Shown here in pieces: positions 46,234-55,151 of a DNA stretch of 64,000 bases. The number at the start of each line of letters is the position of its first letter. Position 1 is the first letter of the stretch. The stretch lies in the NCBI GenBank assembly GCA_900552385.1, contig URZI01000003.1, positions 62,001 through 126,000 on the forward strand, read 5' to 3'. The notes below the pieces were generated by a model that had not been told where the DNA came from, did no database searches, and saw only the letters and a program-made list of their open reading frames with translations. This stretch comes from an uncultured Collinsella sp. (GTDB lineage: Bacteria; Actinomycetota; Coriobacteriia; Coriobacteriales; Coriobacteriaceae). The position numbers and the translations under genes were made by a program.

Positions 46234-47490
46234 ATGATCAACCATCTCAAACATCATTTTGGCTCCCGACGCACCGGCGGTCACGGAGGACTCGACATCG
46301 CACGGCATATCGGCCCCGGATTGCTCGTGACCGTCGGCTTTATCGACCCGGGCAACTGGGCCTCCAATATGGCCGCGGGCTCGCAGTTTGGCTACGCGCT
46401 GCTGTGGATCGTCACGCTGTCCACGATTATGCTGATCGTCTTGCAGCACAACGCGGCGCACCTGGGCATCGCCACGGGCACCTGTCTTGCCGAGGCCACG
46501 ACACACTACCTCCCCCGCATCGTGGGACACATGGTGCTCGCCAGCGCCTATCTCGCGACCATCGCCACCGCCATGGCCGAAGTCCTGGGTGGCGCGATTG
46601 CCCTTCAAATGCTCTTTGGGCTGCCCGTGCGCGCGGGCTGCGTCATCGTGGCGGCAGTATCGATGGCGATGCTCATGACGAGCTCCTACAAGCGCGCCGA
46701 GCGATGGATCATCGCCTTCGTAGGCGTGGTAGGACTCTCGTTTTTGGCTGAGCTTACGCTGGTCAAGGTCGACTGGCCGCAGGCCACCGCAAGCTGGATC
46801 ACACCCAGTATGCCCACCGGCTCGGCCGCGATTATCGTAAGTGTCCTAGGCGCGGTTGTTATGCCTCACAACCTCTTCCTGCACTCCGAGGTCATCCAAT
46901 CCATGCACTTCGAAGGCCAAGGCGAGCAGGTTATCGAGGAACGTCTGCGCTACGAGCTCTTCGACACGCTCTTTTCGATGGGCGTGGGCTGGGCGATCAA
47001 CTCGGCCATGGTCATCCTGGCCGCAACGACCTTCTTTGCGCACGGCATTGTCGTAGACGACCTCGCCGTCGCAGCGGACACGCTCTCCCCCATTCTGGGC
47101 CCGGCAAGCTCGACCATCTTTGCGGTGGCACTGCTGTTTGCGGGCATATCGAGTAGTGTGACGGCGGGCATGGCGGCGGGCACCATCACCGCGGGCATGT
47201 TCGACGAGGAATACGACATCCACGACCGGCACTCATCGATTGGAGTGGCGGTCTGTTTCGTCGGCGCAGTGGCGGCGTGCCTGATCGTCCCGAATCCTTT
47301 TGAGGGTCTCATCTGGAGTCAGGCGCTGCTGTCGCTTCAGTTGCCGATTACGGTCTTTGTGCTCATACGACTCACCAGTTCGCCCCGCGTTATGGGCAAA
47401 TACGTCAACTCGCGCCCGCTCAACGCGCTGCTCGTAGGAATCGGCGTCATCGTGACGATTCTCGACATCGTGCTGCTAACGGGGATGTAA
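46234..47490 (+). CDS. mntH: Nramp-family divalent metal transporter
   Basis: A 418-residue proton-coupled Mn2+/Fe2+ importer with eleven predicted helices. Helix 1 has the metal-binding DPGN (GFIDPGNWASNM); helix 6 has VVMPHNLFLHS, where most Nramps also carry MPHN. Length is typical. GGAGCG lies before the ATG at 46234. Metal specificity (Mn versus Fe) is not readable; mntH is used because the DPGN/MPHN residues and size fit the Mn type. Monocistronic. Confidence 0.92.
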   Translation: MINHLKHHFGSRRTGGHGGLDIARHIGPGLLVTVGFIDPGNWASNMAAGSQFGYALLWIVTLSTIMLIVLQHNAAHLGIATGTCLAEATTHYLPRIVGHMVLASAYLATIATAMAEVLGGAIALQMLFGLPVRAGCVIVAAVSMAMLMTSSYKRAERWIIAFVGVVGLSFLAELTLVKVDWPQATASWITPSMPTGSAAIIVSVLGAVVMPHNLFLHSEVIQSMHFEGQGEQVIEERLRYELFDTLFSMGVGWAINSAMVILAATTFFAHGIVVDDLAVAADTLSPILGPASSTIFAVALLFAGISSSVTAGMAAGTITAGMFDEEYDIHDRHSSIGVAVCFVGAVAACLIVPNPFEGLIWSQALLSLQLPITVFVLIRLTSSPRVMGKYVNSRPLNALLVGIGVIVTILDIVLLTGM

Positions 47491-47519
47491 TTGGGATGAC
47501 GTGGCTGTCCAGATATAAC

Positions 47520-47545
47520 GTCTCAATCTGTAACACGTGAGACTG
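47520..47545 (+). terminator. Half copy of repeat family 2 acting as mntH terminator
   Basis: GTCTCA-ATCTGTAACACG-TGAGAC then TGTTTT. The first half matches family 2; the second half has been replaced by a short complement. Confidence 0.6.
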
Positions 47546-47565
47546 TTTTAAACCGTCAGATAAAT

Positions 47566-47603
47566 CAAAAGGGTCCCGGCCGAGAATTCGACCGGGACCC
47601 TTG
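47566..47603 (-). terminator. Rubredoxin terminator
   Basis: AAGGGTCCCGG/CCGGGACCCTT perfect arms; on the minus strand followed by TTTGATTTAT. Confidence 0.85.
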
Positions 47604-47641
47604 GACAGAGCTATGTTCGGCTTTCGCCGTGTGCCTGCGAG

Positions 47642-47785
47642 TTACTCCTCGACGAGCTCAAACTGATCGGGACCGACGCCGCACACCGGGCACACGTAAT
47701 CCTCGGGCAGCTCGGGCGTGTCGACCTCAACCTCGTAACCGCAAACGGTGCACACAAACTTATACGTCTTCTTTTCCTCAGCCAT
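47642..47785 (-). CDS. Rubredoxin
   Basis: A 47-residue electron carrier with a single iron bound by two CxxC knuckles: C12/C15 in VCTVCGYEV and C32/C35 in [12 protein letters not shown]. Slightly shorter than the usual 52-54 residues because of a shortened middle loop. GAGGAG precedes the ATG at 47785. It lies 88 bp downstream of a flavin reductase gene on the same strand; the two domains are fused in high-molecular-weight rubredoxins of clostridia and acetogens, so they probably work as a pair in O2 or ROS removal. It also has its own promoter. Confidence 0.95.
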   Translation of the reverse strand: MAEEKKTYKFVCTVCGYEVEVDTPELPEDYVCPVCGVGPDQFELVEE

Positions 47786-47828
47786 GATGTTCTCCTCTCG
47801 AACGTGACTGCTGGTGTACTTACTTATT

Positions 47829-47856
47829 AGTATATATTCTCAATAGTATAATGCAA
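47829..47856 (-). promoter_or_regulatory. Rubredoxin promoter
   Basis: Minus-strand -35 TTGCAT (47851-47856) and -10 TATACT (47829-47834) with 16-bp spacing in a strongly AT-rich stretch. Confidence 0.6.
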
Positions 47857-47873
47857 GTATTTTTAGAACATTT

Positions 47874-48377
47874 CTAGCCTTGATACGACGAGGCTTTGGG
47901 CGGCGTCTTGCCCTTTAGCACCTTGTGATAGTAGTCGTACGTCAGCGGCGTCTCGTCGCTCAGGCGCTCGGCATCCTCGACCTCGCCAATAAACAGCAGA
48001 TGCGTGCCCACATCCACAGTGTCGATCAAACGGCAGCTAAACAGGGCCGCCGCGTGCTCGGGCACATAGGGCATGCCCAGAGCCGTCTCGCGGGTCTCGT
48101 ATTTGGCAAACTTGTCATAATCGCTGCTGGTGCGGAACCCAAAGTTACCGATGTAGAGCATGTCGGCGGTCTGATCGATCACGGTCAGCGCGAACGCTTT
48201 GGCCGATGCGATGACGCCCGAGGTGACATTGTCCTTGTTCACGGCAACCGAAATACGCGGCGGCATGGACGTCACCTGCACCGCAGTGTTGATGACGCAG
48301 CCGGCACGCAGCCCGTCTGCCGCAGCGCTCACCACGTACAGACCGCTCGGCATGGTAAAGAACGCAGTTTTGTCCAT
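47874..48377 (-). CDS. Flavin reductase-like FMN-binding protein
   Basis: A 167-residue split-barrel flavin reductase. Family features are MPSGLYVVSAAADG, CVINTAVQVTSMPPRISVAV and FSCRLIDTVDVGTHLLFIGEV. It resembles the flavin domain of Hrb and of flavoredoxin. The start at 48377 has GGGAGTGAT upstream; in-frame sequence further upstream runs through the smpB terminator and is not coding. Followed by rubredoxin, its likely electron partner. Confidence 0.88.
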   Translation of the reverse strand: MDKTAFFTMPSGLYVVSAAADGLRAGCVINTAVQVTSMPPRISVAVNKDNVTSGVIASAKAFALTVIDQTADMLYIGNFGFRTSSDYDKFAKYETRETALGMPYVPEHAAALFSCRLIDTVDVGTHLLFIGEVEDAERLSDETPLTYDYYHKVLKGKTPPKASSYQG

Positions 48378-48427
48378 AACGATCACTCCCCTAGCTCGGG
48401 TTGGAACCTCATGAATGTATGTACCCA

Positions 48428-48463
48428 CAAAAAAGGCGGCACCCATAACGGACGCCGCCTTTG
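48428..48463 (-). terminator. smpB terminator
   Basis: AAAGGCGGC/GCCGCCTTT arms; on the minus strand followed by TTTTTTGTGGG. Confidence 0.85.
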
Positions 48464-48504
48464 AGACATATGTGTCAGAACAGTAAGAAAGATGAGACGC
48501 CCGC

Positions 48505-48571
48505 AGTTGCGGTGAAATAGGGACTGAATAGCCCCTCAAACAGGCAAAACAGTCCGTATTCCACCGCAACT
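48505..48571. repeat. Palindromic repeat family 1, copy 4
   Basis: AGTTGCGGTGAAATAGGGAC ... GTCCGTATTCCACCGCAACT. Arms carry two uncompensated changes, so this is the most decayed of the copies. Lies between smpB and its terminator. Confidence 0.85.
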
Positions 48572-48583
48572 TATACAGAGTGC

Positions 48584-49054
48584 CTAGCGGTTGCGTTCCT
48601 TAAGGGCGCGGTCGATCTCGCGTTGGACATCACGCTTGGCCATGTCCTCGCGCTTGTCGTAGAGCTTCTTGCCGCGGCCCAGACCCAGCAGCAGCTTTAC
48701 GCGGCCGTCCGTATTAAAGTAGAGTTCCAACGGAACCAGCGCATAGCCGCGGTTGCGAAGTTTGCCGTCAAGAAAGTCGATCTCCTTGCGGTGCAGCAGC
48801 AGACGACGCCGACGGTCGGGATCGCGATTCCACACGCCACCATGGCTATAAGGGTGGATATGCAGTCCGACGAGCCAGCACTCACCGCCACGAATCAGCG
48901 CAAAAGTGTCAGTGATCTGACAGGCGCGCTCGCGAATCGACTTGACCTCGGTGCCACTCAGTTCAATACCGCACTCAAATGTCTCATCGATAAAGTACTC
49001 GTGATGTGCCGAGCGATTCTTGGAAATGAGTTTGCGCTCGCGCTTACTGGGCAT
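48584..49054 (-). CDS. smpB: SsrA-binding protein SmpB
   Basis: A 156-residue partner of tmRNA in ribosome rescue. It has the SmpB beta-barrel (SKNRSAHHEYFIDETFECGIELSGTEVKSIR) and the basic C-terminal tail that enters the decoding site (GRGKKLYDKREDMAKRDVQREIDR). The start at 49054 lies inside the end of the upstream TPR gene (ATGCCCAGTAA, 11-bp overlap), so translation is probably coupled. ssrA is not seen in the window. Confidence 0.95.
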   Translation of the reverse strand: MPSKRERKLISKNRSAHHEYFIDETFECGIELSGTEVKSIRERACQITDTFALIRGGECWLVGLHIHPYSHGGVWNRDPDRRRRLLLHRKEIDFLDGKLRNRGYALVPLELYFNTDGRVKLLLGLGRGKKLYDKREDMAKRDVQREIDRALKERNR

Positions 49055-49961
49055 CGCCGGCCTCCTTGGCGCCGTCGGCGTTTGAGCCCGCAGCCTCGCG
49101 CTTTGCCTTGCGCTCGGCATTGAGCTCGGCGTCGCTCTCGCGCACCAGTTTGATAATCGCCGCGCAGGCCTCCTCGCCCACCAAATCGCGAGCACGCACC
49201 GTCAGGCGCGTCGCCTCCTGCTTGTCGCCGTCGCTTGCAGCATCGGTCGCACACATGATCAGGCAGATGGCGATCTCGGCCGAAGGTGAGGTCGGCACGC
49301 CCTGCAGGGCGAGCTCACCCATCACGTGGTCGTCGCTCTCATCGGCGGCATCCGGATAGGTGGTATGGATCTTGTTGAGCAGGCGCGTCGTATGCGCATC
49401 GTTGGGCGCCAGGCGCAGCGCCAGACGCGCGCAGCCCACGGCAGCCGAAACGTTCTCGGTCTCGGGCTCCAAGAAGTACTGACCTAGATTGGCGTAAGCG
49501 CGGGCGGCGCACTTGCCATCGCTTGCACGCTCCAGCACCGAGAACGAGAGCGATGCCCATTCCTGCTTGTCCTCGAGAGCGCGGAACAGCTCGGCCAAAT
49601 CCAAGCGATAGTTGCAGTTCATGGGGTCCCAACGCACAGCCTGCATCAGGGCATTACGAGCGCTTACATAATCCTGCTGGCGAATGTAGGCAAACGCCAT
49701 GTCAGAGTACAGGCGGTCAAACGGCACCTCGACCTGCACGAGCTCGCGCGGATCCTTCTCCACGCGGCGATAGGCCAAGCGCTCAAACTTGCTATCGAAG
49801 CTAAAGTACTGGCGCTTCTCCTCCGTCTTGCACTCGGCGTCGATATACTCCTCGGCGAGCTCCACCAGACGCTCCAGCAGCGGCGTCGCCGTAGCCAGGT
49901 CGCCCTGCGCCAGATAGTTCTCGGCATACGTGATGTCTTGCAAGCTGATGGGCAGATCCAT
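49044..49961 (-). CDS. TPR-like protein of unknown function
   Basis: A 305-residue soluble helical protein. Segments such as SDMAFAYIRQQDYVSARNALMQAV, DLAELFRALEDKQEWASLSF and ARAYANLGQYFL have TPR spacing and consensus residues. The C-terminal 40 residues are charged and low complexity. The start at 49961 has GAGGAG upstream; a longer frame to 50012 runs into the tRNA terminator. It overlaps smpB by 11 bp, which links it to translation quality control by position only. Confidence 0.78.
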   Translation of the reverse strand: MDLPISLQDITYAENYLAQGDLATATPLLERLVELAEEYIDAECKTEEKRQYFSFDSKFERLAYRRVEKDPRELVQVEVPFDRLYSDMAFAYIRQQDYVSARNALMQAVRWDPMNCNYRLDLAELFRALEDKQEWASLSFSVLERASDGKCAARAYANLGQYFLEPETENVSAAVGCARLALRLAPNDAHTTRLLNKIHTTYPDAADESDDHVMGELALQGVPTSPSAEIAICLIMCATDAASDGDKQEATRLTVRARDLVGEEACAAIIKLVRESDAELNAERKAKREAAGSNADGAKEAGDAQ

Positions 49962-50015
49962 GGCTACTCCTCGATCTGAGCGAAACACGGCAGGCGCCGT
50001 ATATACGGTCAATAC

Positions 50016-50045
50016 ACAAAACCCGGGTCTCTTACGAGGCCCGGG
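50016..50045 (-). terminator. tRNA operon terminator
   Basis: CCCGGG (50022-50027) and CCCGGG (50040-50045) with CTC/GAG pairing inside; on the minus strand followed by TTTTGTG. Confidence 0.8.
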
Positions 50046-50055
50046 CGTTCAATTT

Positions 50056-50132
50056 TGGTAGCCCGTACCAGATTCGAACTGGTGATCTCCGCCTTGAGAG
50101 GGCGGCGTCCTAAACCGCTAGACGAACGGGCC
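50056..50132 (-). tRNA. tRNA-Glu (CTC)
   Basis: Cloverleaf readable on the minus strand: acceptor GGCCCGT/ACGGGCT with a G-U first pair, anticodon stem CCGCC/GGCGG around loop CTCTCAA (anticodon CTC, reads GAG), T-loop GTTCGAATC, encoded CCA. It is a substrate class of MnmA only for the UUC isoacceptor, not this one. Confidence 0.93.
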
Positions 50133-50149
50133 ATATGTAGCAAATGCAA

Positions 50150-50223
50150 TGGCTGGGATGGAGGGAGTCGAACCCCCATTGACGGAACCAGAATCCGCTG
50201 TCCTGCCATTAGACGACATCCCA
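50150..50223 (-). tRNA. tRNA-Gln (CTG)
   Basis: Acceptor TGGGATG/CATCCCA, anticodon loop TTCTGGT (anticodon CTG, reads CAG), T-arm GGGGGTTCGACTCCCTC, discriminator G and encoded CCA. It lies 17 bp upstream of tRNA-Glu and shares its promoter. Confidence 0.93.
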
Positions 50224-50267
50224 ATGACTGCATCGCTGCGCTCGGCTGTGCCTTTGCGCAAGAAAGA

Positions 50268-50296
50268 AATATACGGGAAGTCTCGCCGTGACGCAA
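50268..50296 (-). promoter_or_regulatory. tRNA operon promoter
   Basis: Minus-strand -35 TTGCGT (50291-50296) and -10 TATATT (50268-50273) with exact 17-bp spacing, 44 bp upstream of tRNA-Gln. Confidence 0.75.
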
Positions 50297-50499
50297 GCCC
50301 CAATTTTGACTTTTTTGAAATTCAGTCAAATTGGCCTAATTTAGTCCAACCCGTGAAGGACCTGTGAAGCCAACCGCTGTACGCGAAGGGCAAAACGCCG
50401 CGAGCGGTAGCCGTCAACCGTTGGCAGATTCTACCGTGAAAACGATAGCACCGGGCAACACAATCGAAGTATCAATGATCGCGTAGATATCGAGGCACC

Positions 50500-50910
50500 A
50501 TGGACGAAGAGCTTGATTACCTATGGGAGACCCTGGGCCTCGAGATCACTGCCAACCTTTGGCCCGAACGGGACAAAATCCATCCCACACTGCGCCCCGC
50601 CATTACTGTGGTGCAGGCAAAATACCGCCGTGCATCCTTTTTGATCATGCGGATGTCATGGCACGCGGGACTCCCCGACCTTAAGCGAATCCAGGCAAGC
50701 CTCGTCGAGCTGTCCGGCATGCCGACCGTCATATCCGAGGCGCACCTGGAGCAGCGCCAGCGCGAGCGACTGCAACAGCAGCGGATTCCCTTTATCTGCC
50801 CCGGCGTTCAGGCATATCTGCCCTTTATGGACGAGGAGTACTGGAGCGGCAAGCCCAACAAACACGTAAAGGTCTACGATCCGCACGAATGGGCACAGCT
50901 GGCGGACTGA
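50500..50910 (+). CDS. Small protein resembling part of MarR-like DNA-binding proteins
   Basis: A 136-residue protein. The segment RLQQQRIPFICPGVQAYLPFM matches a pattern (RIPFIVP..QLYLPF) that I recall from larger MarR-type or winged-helix proteins of about 300 residues, in which it precedes the HTH. Here the chain stops about 25 residues later, so it is a short relative or a truncated remnant. No HTH is visible. The ATG at 50500 lacks a strong ribosome-binding site. It is followed directly by a cluster of inverted GGGACGYRCTTTCC units (50928-51101). Function unknown. Confidence 0.6.
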   Translation: MDEELDYLWETLGLEITANLWPERDKIHPTLRPAITVVQAKYRRASFLIMRMSWHAGLPDLKRIQASLVELSGMPTVISEAHLEQRQRERLQQQRIPFICPGVQAYLPFMDEEYWSGKPNKHVKVYDPHEWAQLAD

Positions 50911-50927
50911 CTGGGGCAGGCCCGCCG

Positions 50928-51101
50928 GCGGAAAGTGCGTCCCAGATTTCAAGCTCAAACTGGTCCCCACTTTCCCGTTGAGCCCTCAACCGGAAACCGT
51001 GTCCCGCAATCGAAGCTCAGAATGGGACGTGCTTTCCGCAACCGGCCACTTTGGGAAAGTGCATCCCATTCTGGAAGCGAATTCCGGGACGCACTTTCCG
51101 C
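50928..51101. repeat. Cluster of inverted GGGACGYRCTTTCC units
   Basis: Alternating units: 50928-50943 (minus), 50961-50975 (plus, degenerate), 51018-51037 (plus), 51054-51073 (minus), 51085-51101 (plus). The inner pair is an 18/20 inverted repeat and the outer pair a 16-bp inverted repeat. Another degenerate unit is at 50992-51006. Confidence 0.75.
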
Positions 51102-51106
51102 AGCCG

Positions 51107-51466
51107 CTACAGCAACGCCTCGGCCCAAGCCGATTCCCTAAAGCCGGGAATCGCAAAGTCGTCGCCCACCAGCAGCGGACGCTTGACCAGCATGCCGTCG
51201 GTCGCCAGCAGCTCGTAGCACTCCCGATCCGTCATGCCCGCATCCAGACGCGCCTTCAGGCCCAGCTCTCGATATTTCATGCCCGACGAATTAAAGAAGC
51301 GCCGCACCGGCAGCGCCGAACGAGCAATCCAGGTCGCAAGTTCATCAGCCGTGGGATTGTCCAAAACGATATCGCGATCGATATACTCTACCCCATGTTC
51401 GTCCAGCCATGCCTTGGCCTTCTTACAGGTCGAGCACTTGGGATATTCAACAAACAGTACGGTCAT
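51107..51466 (-). CDS. ArsC/Spx-family protein (arsenate reductase-like)
   Basis: A 119-residue thioredoxin-fold protein with the redox motif CSTC (C11, C14) at MTVLFVEYPKCSTCKKAK and the family tail DGMLVKRPLLV. The CxxC is found in Spx and in YffB/YusI-type members; true arsenate reductases of this fold usually have CxxS and ars partners, absent here. Best read as a generic ArsC-family reductase or an Spx-like regulator. The start at 51466 has GGAGGAT upstream. Monocistronic. Confidence 0.85.
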   Translation of the reverse strand: MTVLFVEYPKCSTCKKAKAWLDEHGVEYIDRDIVLDNPTADELATWIARSALPVRRFFNSSGMKYRELGLKARLDAGMTDRECYELLATDGMLVKRPLLVGDDFAIPGFRESAWAEALL

Positions 51467-51558
51467 GGGAATCCTCCGAATATAGATCGGCCAACGCAGG
51501 CACACGCCACACGAGGCGCCTTCGTATGATGGGCCAATTGTAGCCCACGGGTCACACG

Positions 51559-52611
51559 CTAAACGAACCGTACCCCGAATCCGCGTTTGATGAACGGCAG
51601 CAGCTCCATTGCCTCGGGCGTGATATGGCCCGCAACGTTCATGCGCTCGTCACCGGGAAGATCGACCCGCGCAATCTCAAGCTCGCCTTCGTAGCGCCCA
51701 TATCCGCTATTGCTCACAGCGATCGACCCCGCCTTTCGCGGCAGGCCGGCTCCGGCATCCGTCGGCACGGAATCCGGCTTATGCGTCGTACGTGACTCCT
51801 GAGACCTAAAGATGAGGACACTCGAGTCGGGCCGGTCGTGATGAATCTGCCCGCGCACATAGGCATAACCGGGCTCAAGCTCGCATTGCAGGTCCACGTA
51901 TCCGGCGGAAACTTGAGCAAACTGCGCCCAGCCCGCATCGGATAGATCGGGGTCGCCGACCAACACAATGTCACAATCGGCGCCATGTGCAAGCTCAAGC
52001 ATATTGAGAGCAACCTTTGACGCGCGACCGCGCTGCACCTCGACCGTCGGCACTCCCTCGAATACCGGCCCGCGAACGTTAGCATCACCCGGCACAAAAG
52101 CCATGATTTCGAATCCAAGCGCCGCAAGACGAAGATTCGTCCGAGCAACATCTTCAAGAGCTAAACCGGTATAAGGCTTGGGGTAAAAATTGTGGCAGGC
52201 GGCAAAACGAGTCACATCGGCACCGGCCTCACGCCACGATGCGATTTCATCAGAACTCACCGTCGATGCATTGACCACAATGCGAAATACACCGGACAGC
52301 TCCGCGACCCGCTGGGCGCTAAAGCCATAGTCCAAACGAAGGTATTCCAACCCCAGATCGCGCAGGTCCTCGATACGCTCAAGCCCGAGCAAATCGCACG
52401 TGCGAGGCCCCACATCGGCAATGAGCGCAATGCCGCGGGCGGAAAGCAGCGACAGCACATGACGGACCTTATCGGCATACGCCGCTCCCCCATCCTCGGG
52501 AATATGCAGCGAGGTGAACGCATAGCGCGCACCCGCCGCGGCACCATGTTCAATCGTCCGCTCAATATCCTGCAGAGGGCTGGAAAGATAAATCGAAATA
52601 CCCGTTTTCAC
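51559..52611 (-). CDS. mupG: 6-phospho-N-acetylmuramidase MupG (DUF871)
   Basis: A 350-residue TIM-barrel protein of DUF871. MupG cleaves the GlcNAc-MurNAc 6-phosphate formed by PTS uptake of the cell-wall disaccharide. It starts MKTGISIYLSS; conserved YAFTSLHIPED, DVTRFAACHNFYPKPYTGL and the C-terminal beta domain ending LLPFIKRGFGVRF are all present. AGGAGCG lies upstream of the ATG. It is the last gene behind murR, murQ and murP, which supports this role over other DUF871 functions. Confidence 0.88.
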   Translation of the reverse strand: MKTGISIYLSSPLQDIERTIEHGAAAGARYAFTSLHIPEDGGAAYADKVRHVLSLLSARGIALIADVGPRTCDLLGLERIEDLRDLGLEYLRLDYGFSAQRVAELSGVFRIVVNASTVSSDEIASWREAGADVTRFAACHNFYPKPYTGLALEDVARTNLRLAALGFEIMAFVPGDANVRGPVFEGVPTVEVQRGRASKVALNMLELAHGADCDIVLVGDPDLSDAGWAQFAQVSAGYVDLQCELEPGYAYVRGQIHHDRPDSSVLIFRSQESRTTHKPDSVPTDAGAGLPRKAGSIAVSNSGYGRYEGELEIARVDLPGDERMNVAGHITPEAMELLPFIKRGFGVRFV

Positions 52612-52729
52612 GCTTCAACGCTCCTTTAAAAAAAGGCCGGCGGAGCAGCTAGCCCCGCCGGCACAACCATAACATCAAGAAATCTGCCGCGCGCCGCGAA
52701 CCCCGAGCAACACGGCTCGCGATATCAAA

Positions 52730-54160
52730 CTACTCGCCAAAGAACTCGTTGATCTTCTGCTCGTCGACACCGAAGAACCACGTCAGGACAAAGCCGGCGG
52801 CATAGGCAAGCAGCATAGCGGCAACGTAGCCGAGCTGCTGGCCAGGAACGACGATCAGCAGGCCAAACAAACCGGAAACGCCCTGAGAAACCGTGCCGAT
52901 GTGAAGCAGCGCCGCGAGCGCGCCGCCAAATCCGGCACCCAGGCAGGCCGTCACAAACGGACGAACGAGCGGCAGCGTAACAGCATACATCAGAGGCTCG
53001 CCCACACCCAGGATTCCAACGGGAATGGACTCTGCGACGTACTTCTTGAGCTTGGCGTTCTTGGTCTTAAAGTACAGCGCCAAACCGGCACCGACCTGGC
53101 CGCCGCCAGCCATCATAAGGATGGGAAGCAGGTAATTGATACCCTTGGTAGCGCCGTCGGGATCGTTGAGCATAGCGTGGATCGGCGTGAGCGCCTGGTG
53201 CAGGCCGACGGACACCAGCGGCAAGAAGCCTGCCGACAGGATATAGCCGCCCAGGACGCCCAGCTTCTCGAAGATAAAGGTCAAAACGCTAAAGATGGCA
53301 GTCGTCAGCCATGCGCCTACCGGCTGGATGACGAGCATCAGAGCAAAGGCGCCGATGATGAGCACCAGCAGCGGGGACAAGAACGTGTCGAGTGCGTTGG
53401 GCATAACCTTGCGAATCTGACGCTCCATCCAGGCAAAAAATGCGCCAGCGATGAGAGCCGCGATCATGCCGCCCGCTGCGGGGTTGTACTGTGCATTGGT
53501 GAGCGGCAGCAGAATGGCAGTGGCAGGATCAGCCGCGCCAGGCGCAAGCAGGGGCATGGCACTGTTGGCGATGCACATCATGCCGGCGATGCCGCCCAGC
53601 GCAGCGGAACCACCAAACTCACGTGCCGCGTTATAGCCCACCAAGATAGGCAGATAGGCAAACAGGGCCCAGCCCATGGAACGAATGCCCTGGTACCACC
53701 ACTCGCCTGCAAGCGCGCCTGCCGTCGAGACGTTAATGACGTTGCAGATACCGTTGATGAGGCCAGCCGCAATGATGCCGGGAAGCAGGGCGACGAAGAC
53801 ATTGGAAATCTTCTTGAGGAAGGCCTGAACCGGCTTAGACTCGTACTTGGCCTTCTGCGCGGCCTTGTTTGTGGCCGCAGCGTCAACCACGCTCTCGTCG
53901 GCAACGCCTTTCGCAAGGCCAGTGAGCTTGGAGAACTCCTCGAGCACCTTATTCACCTTGCCCGGACCCAGCACGATCTGCATCGTGTCGTCCTCGACCA
54001 GGCCCATCACGCCGTCGAGTGCCTTAATGCCCTCCGTGTCGACGTTGCCCGCGTCTTTGACGGTCACGCGCAGGCGCGTCATGCACGCCGCGTTTGCCAG
54101 CACGTTGTCTTTACCGCCTAAAAGGTCCAGCAGCTTTTGAGCCAGCTCTTTGTTCGTCAT
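52730..54160 (-). CDS. murP: PTS MurNAc-type transporter EIIBC
   Basis: A 476-residue PTS permease with IIB first. IIB (1-90) has the phosphocysteine in NAACMTRLRVTVKD; IIC (about 110-470) has ten helices, including PVGILGVGEPLMYAV, which contains the conserved GEP. No IIA domain, so a separate IIA, such as that at 24568-25080, must phosphorylate it. Sucrose/trehalose EIIBC proteins share this layout; murQ, murR and mupG on either side decide for N-acetylmuramate or GlcNAc-MurNAc. GGAGGAG before the ATG. Confidence 0.88.
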   Translation of the reverse strand: MTNKELAQKLLDLLGGKDNVLANAACMTRLRVTVKDAGNVDTEGIKALDGVMGLVEDDTMQIVLGPGKVNKVLEEFSKLTGLAKGVADESVVDAAATNKAAQKAKYESKPVQAFLKKISNVFVALLPGIIAAGLINGICNVINVSTAGALAGEWWYQGIRSMGWALFAYLPILVGYNAAREFGGSAALGGIAGMMCIANSAMPLLAPGAADPATAILLPLTNAQYNPAAGGMIAALIAGAFFAWMERQIRKVMPNALDTFLSPLLVLIIGAFALMLVIQPVGAWLTTAIFSVLTFIFEKLGVLGGYILSAGFLPLVSVGLHQALTPIHAMLNDPDGATKGINYLLPILMMAGGGQVGAGLALYFKTKNAKLKKYVAESIPVGILGVGEPLMYAVTLPLVRPFVTACLGAGFGGALAALLHIGTVSQGVSGLFGLLIVVPGQQLGYVAAMLLAYAAGFVLTWFFGVDEQKINEFFGE

Positions 54161-54217
54161 AACTCCTCCTTGTATTGGGTATCTCGTCTGGATGTCATAT
54201 CAGCTCACGCCGCGCAC

Positions 54218-55141
<924 letters not shown>

Positions 55142-55151
55142 TTCATTCACC

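Noticed and set aside
50056..50223. tRNA genes as an integration site for a mobile element
   Set aside because: No integrase or duplicated tRNA 3' end found on either side.
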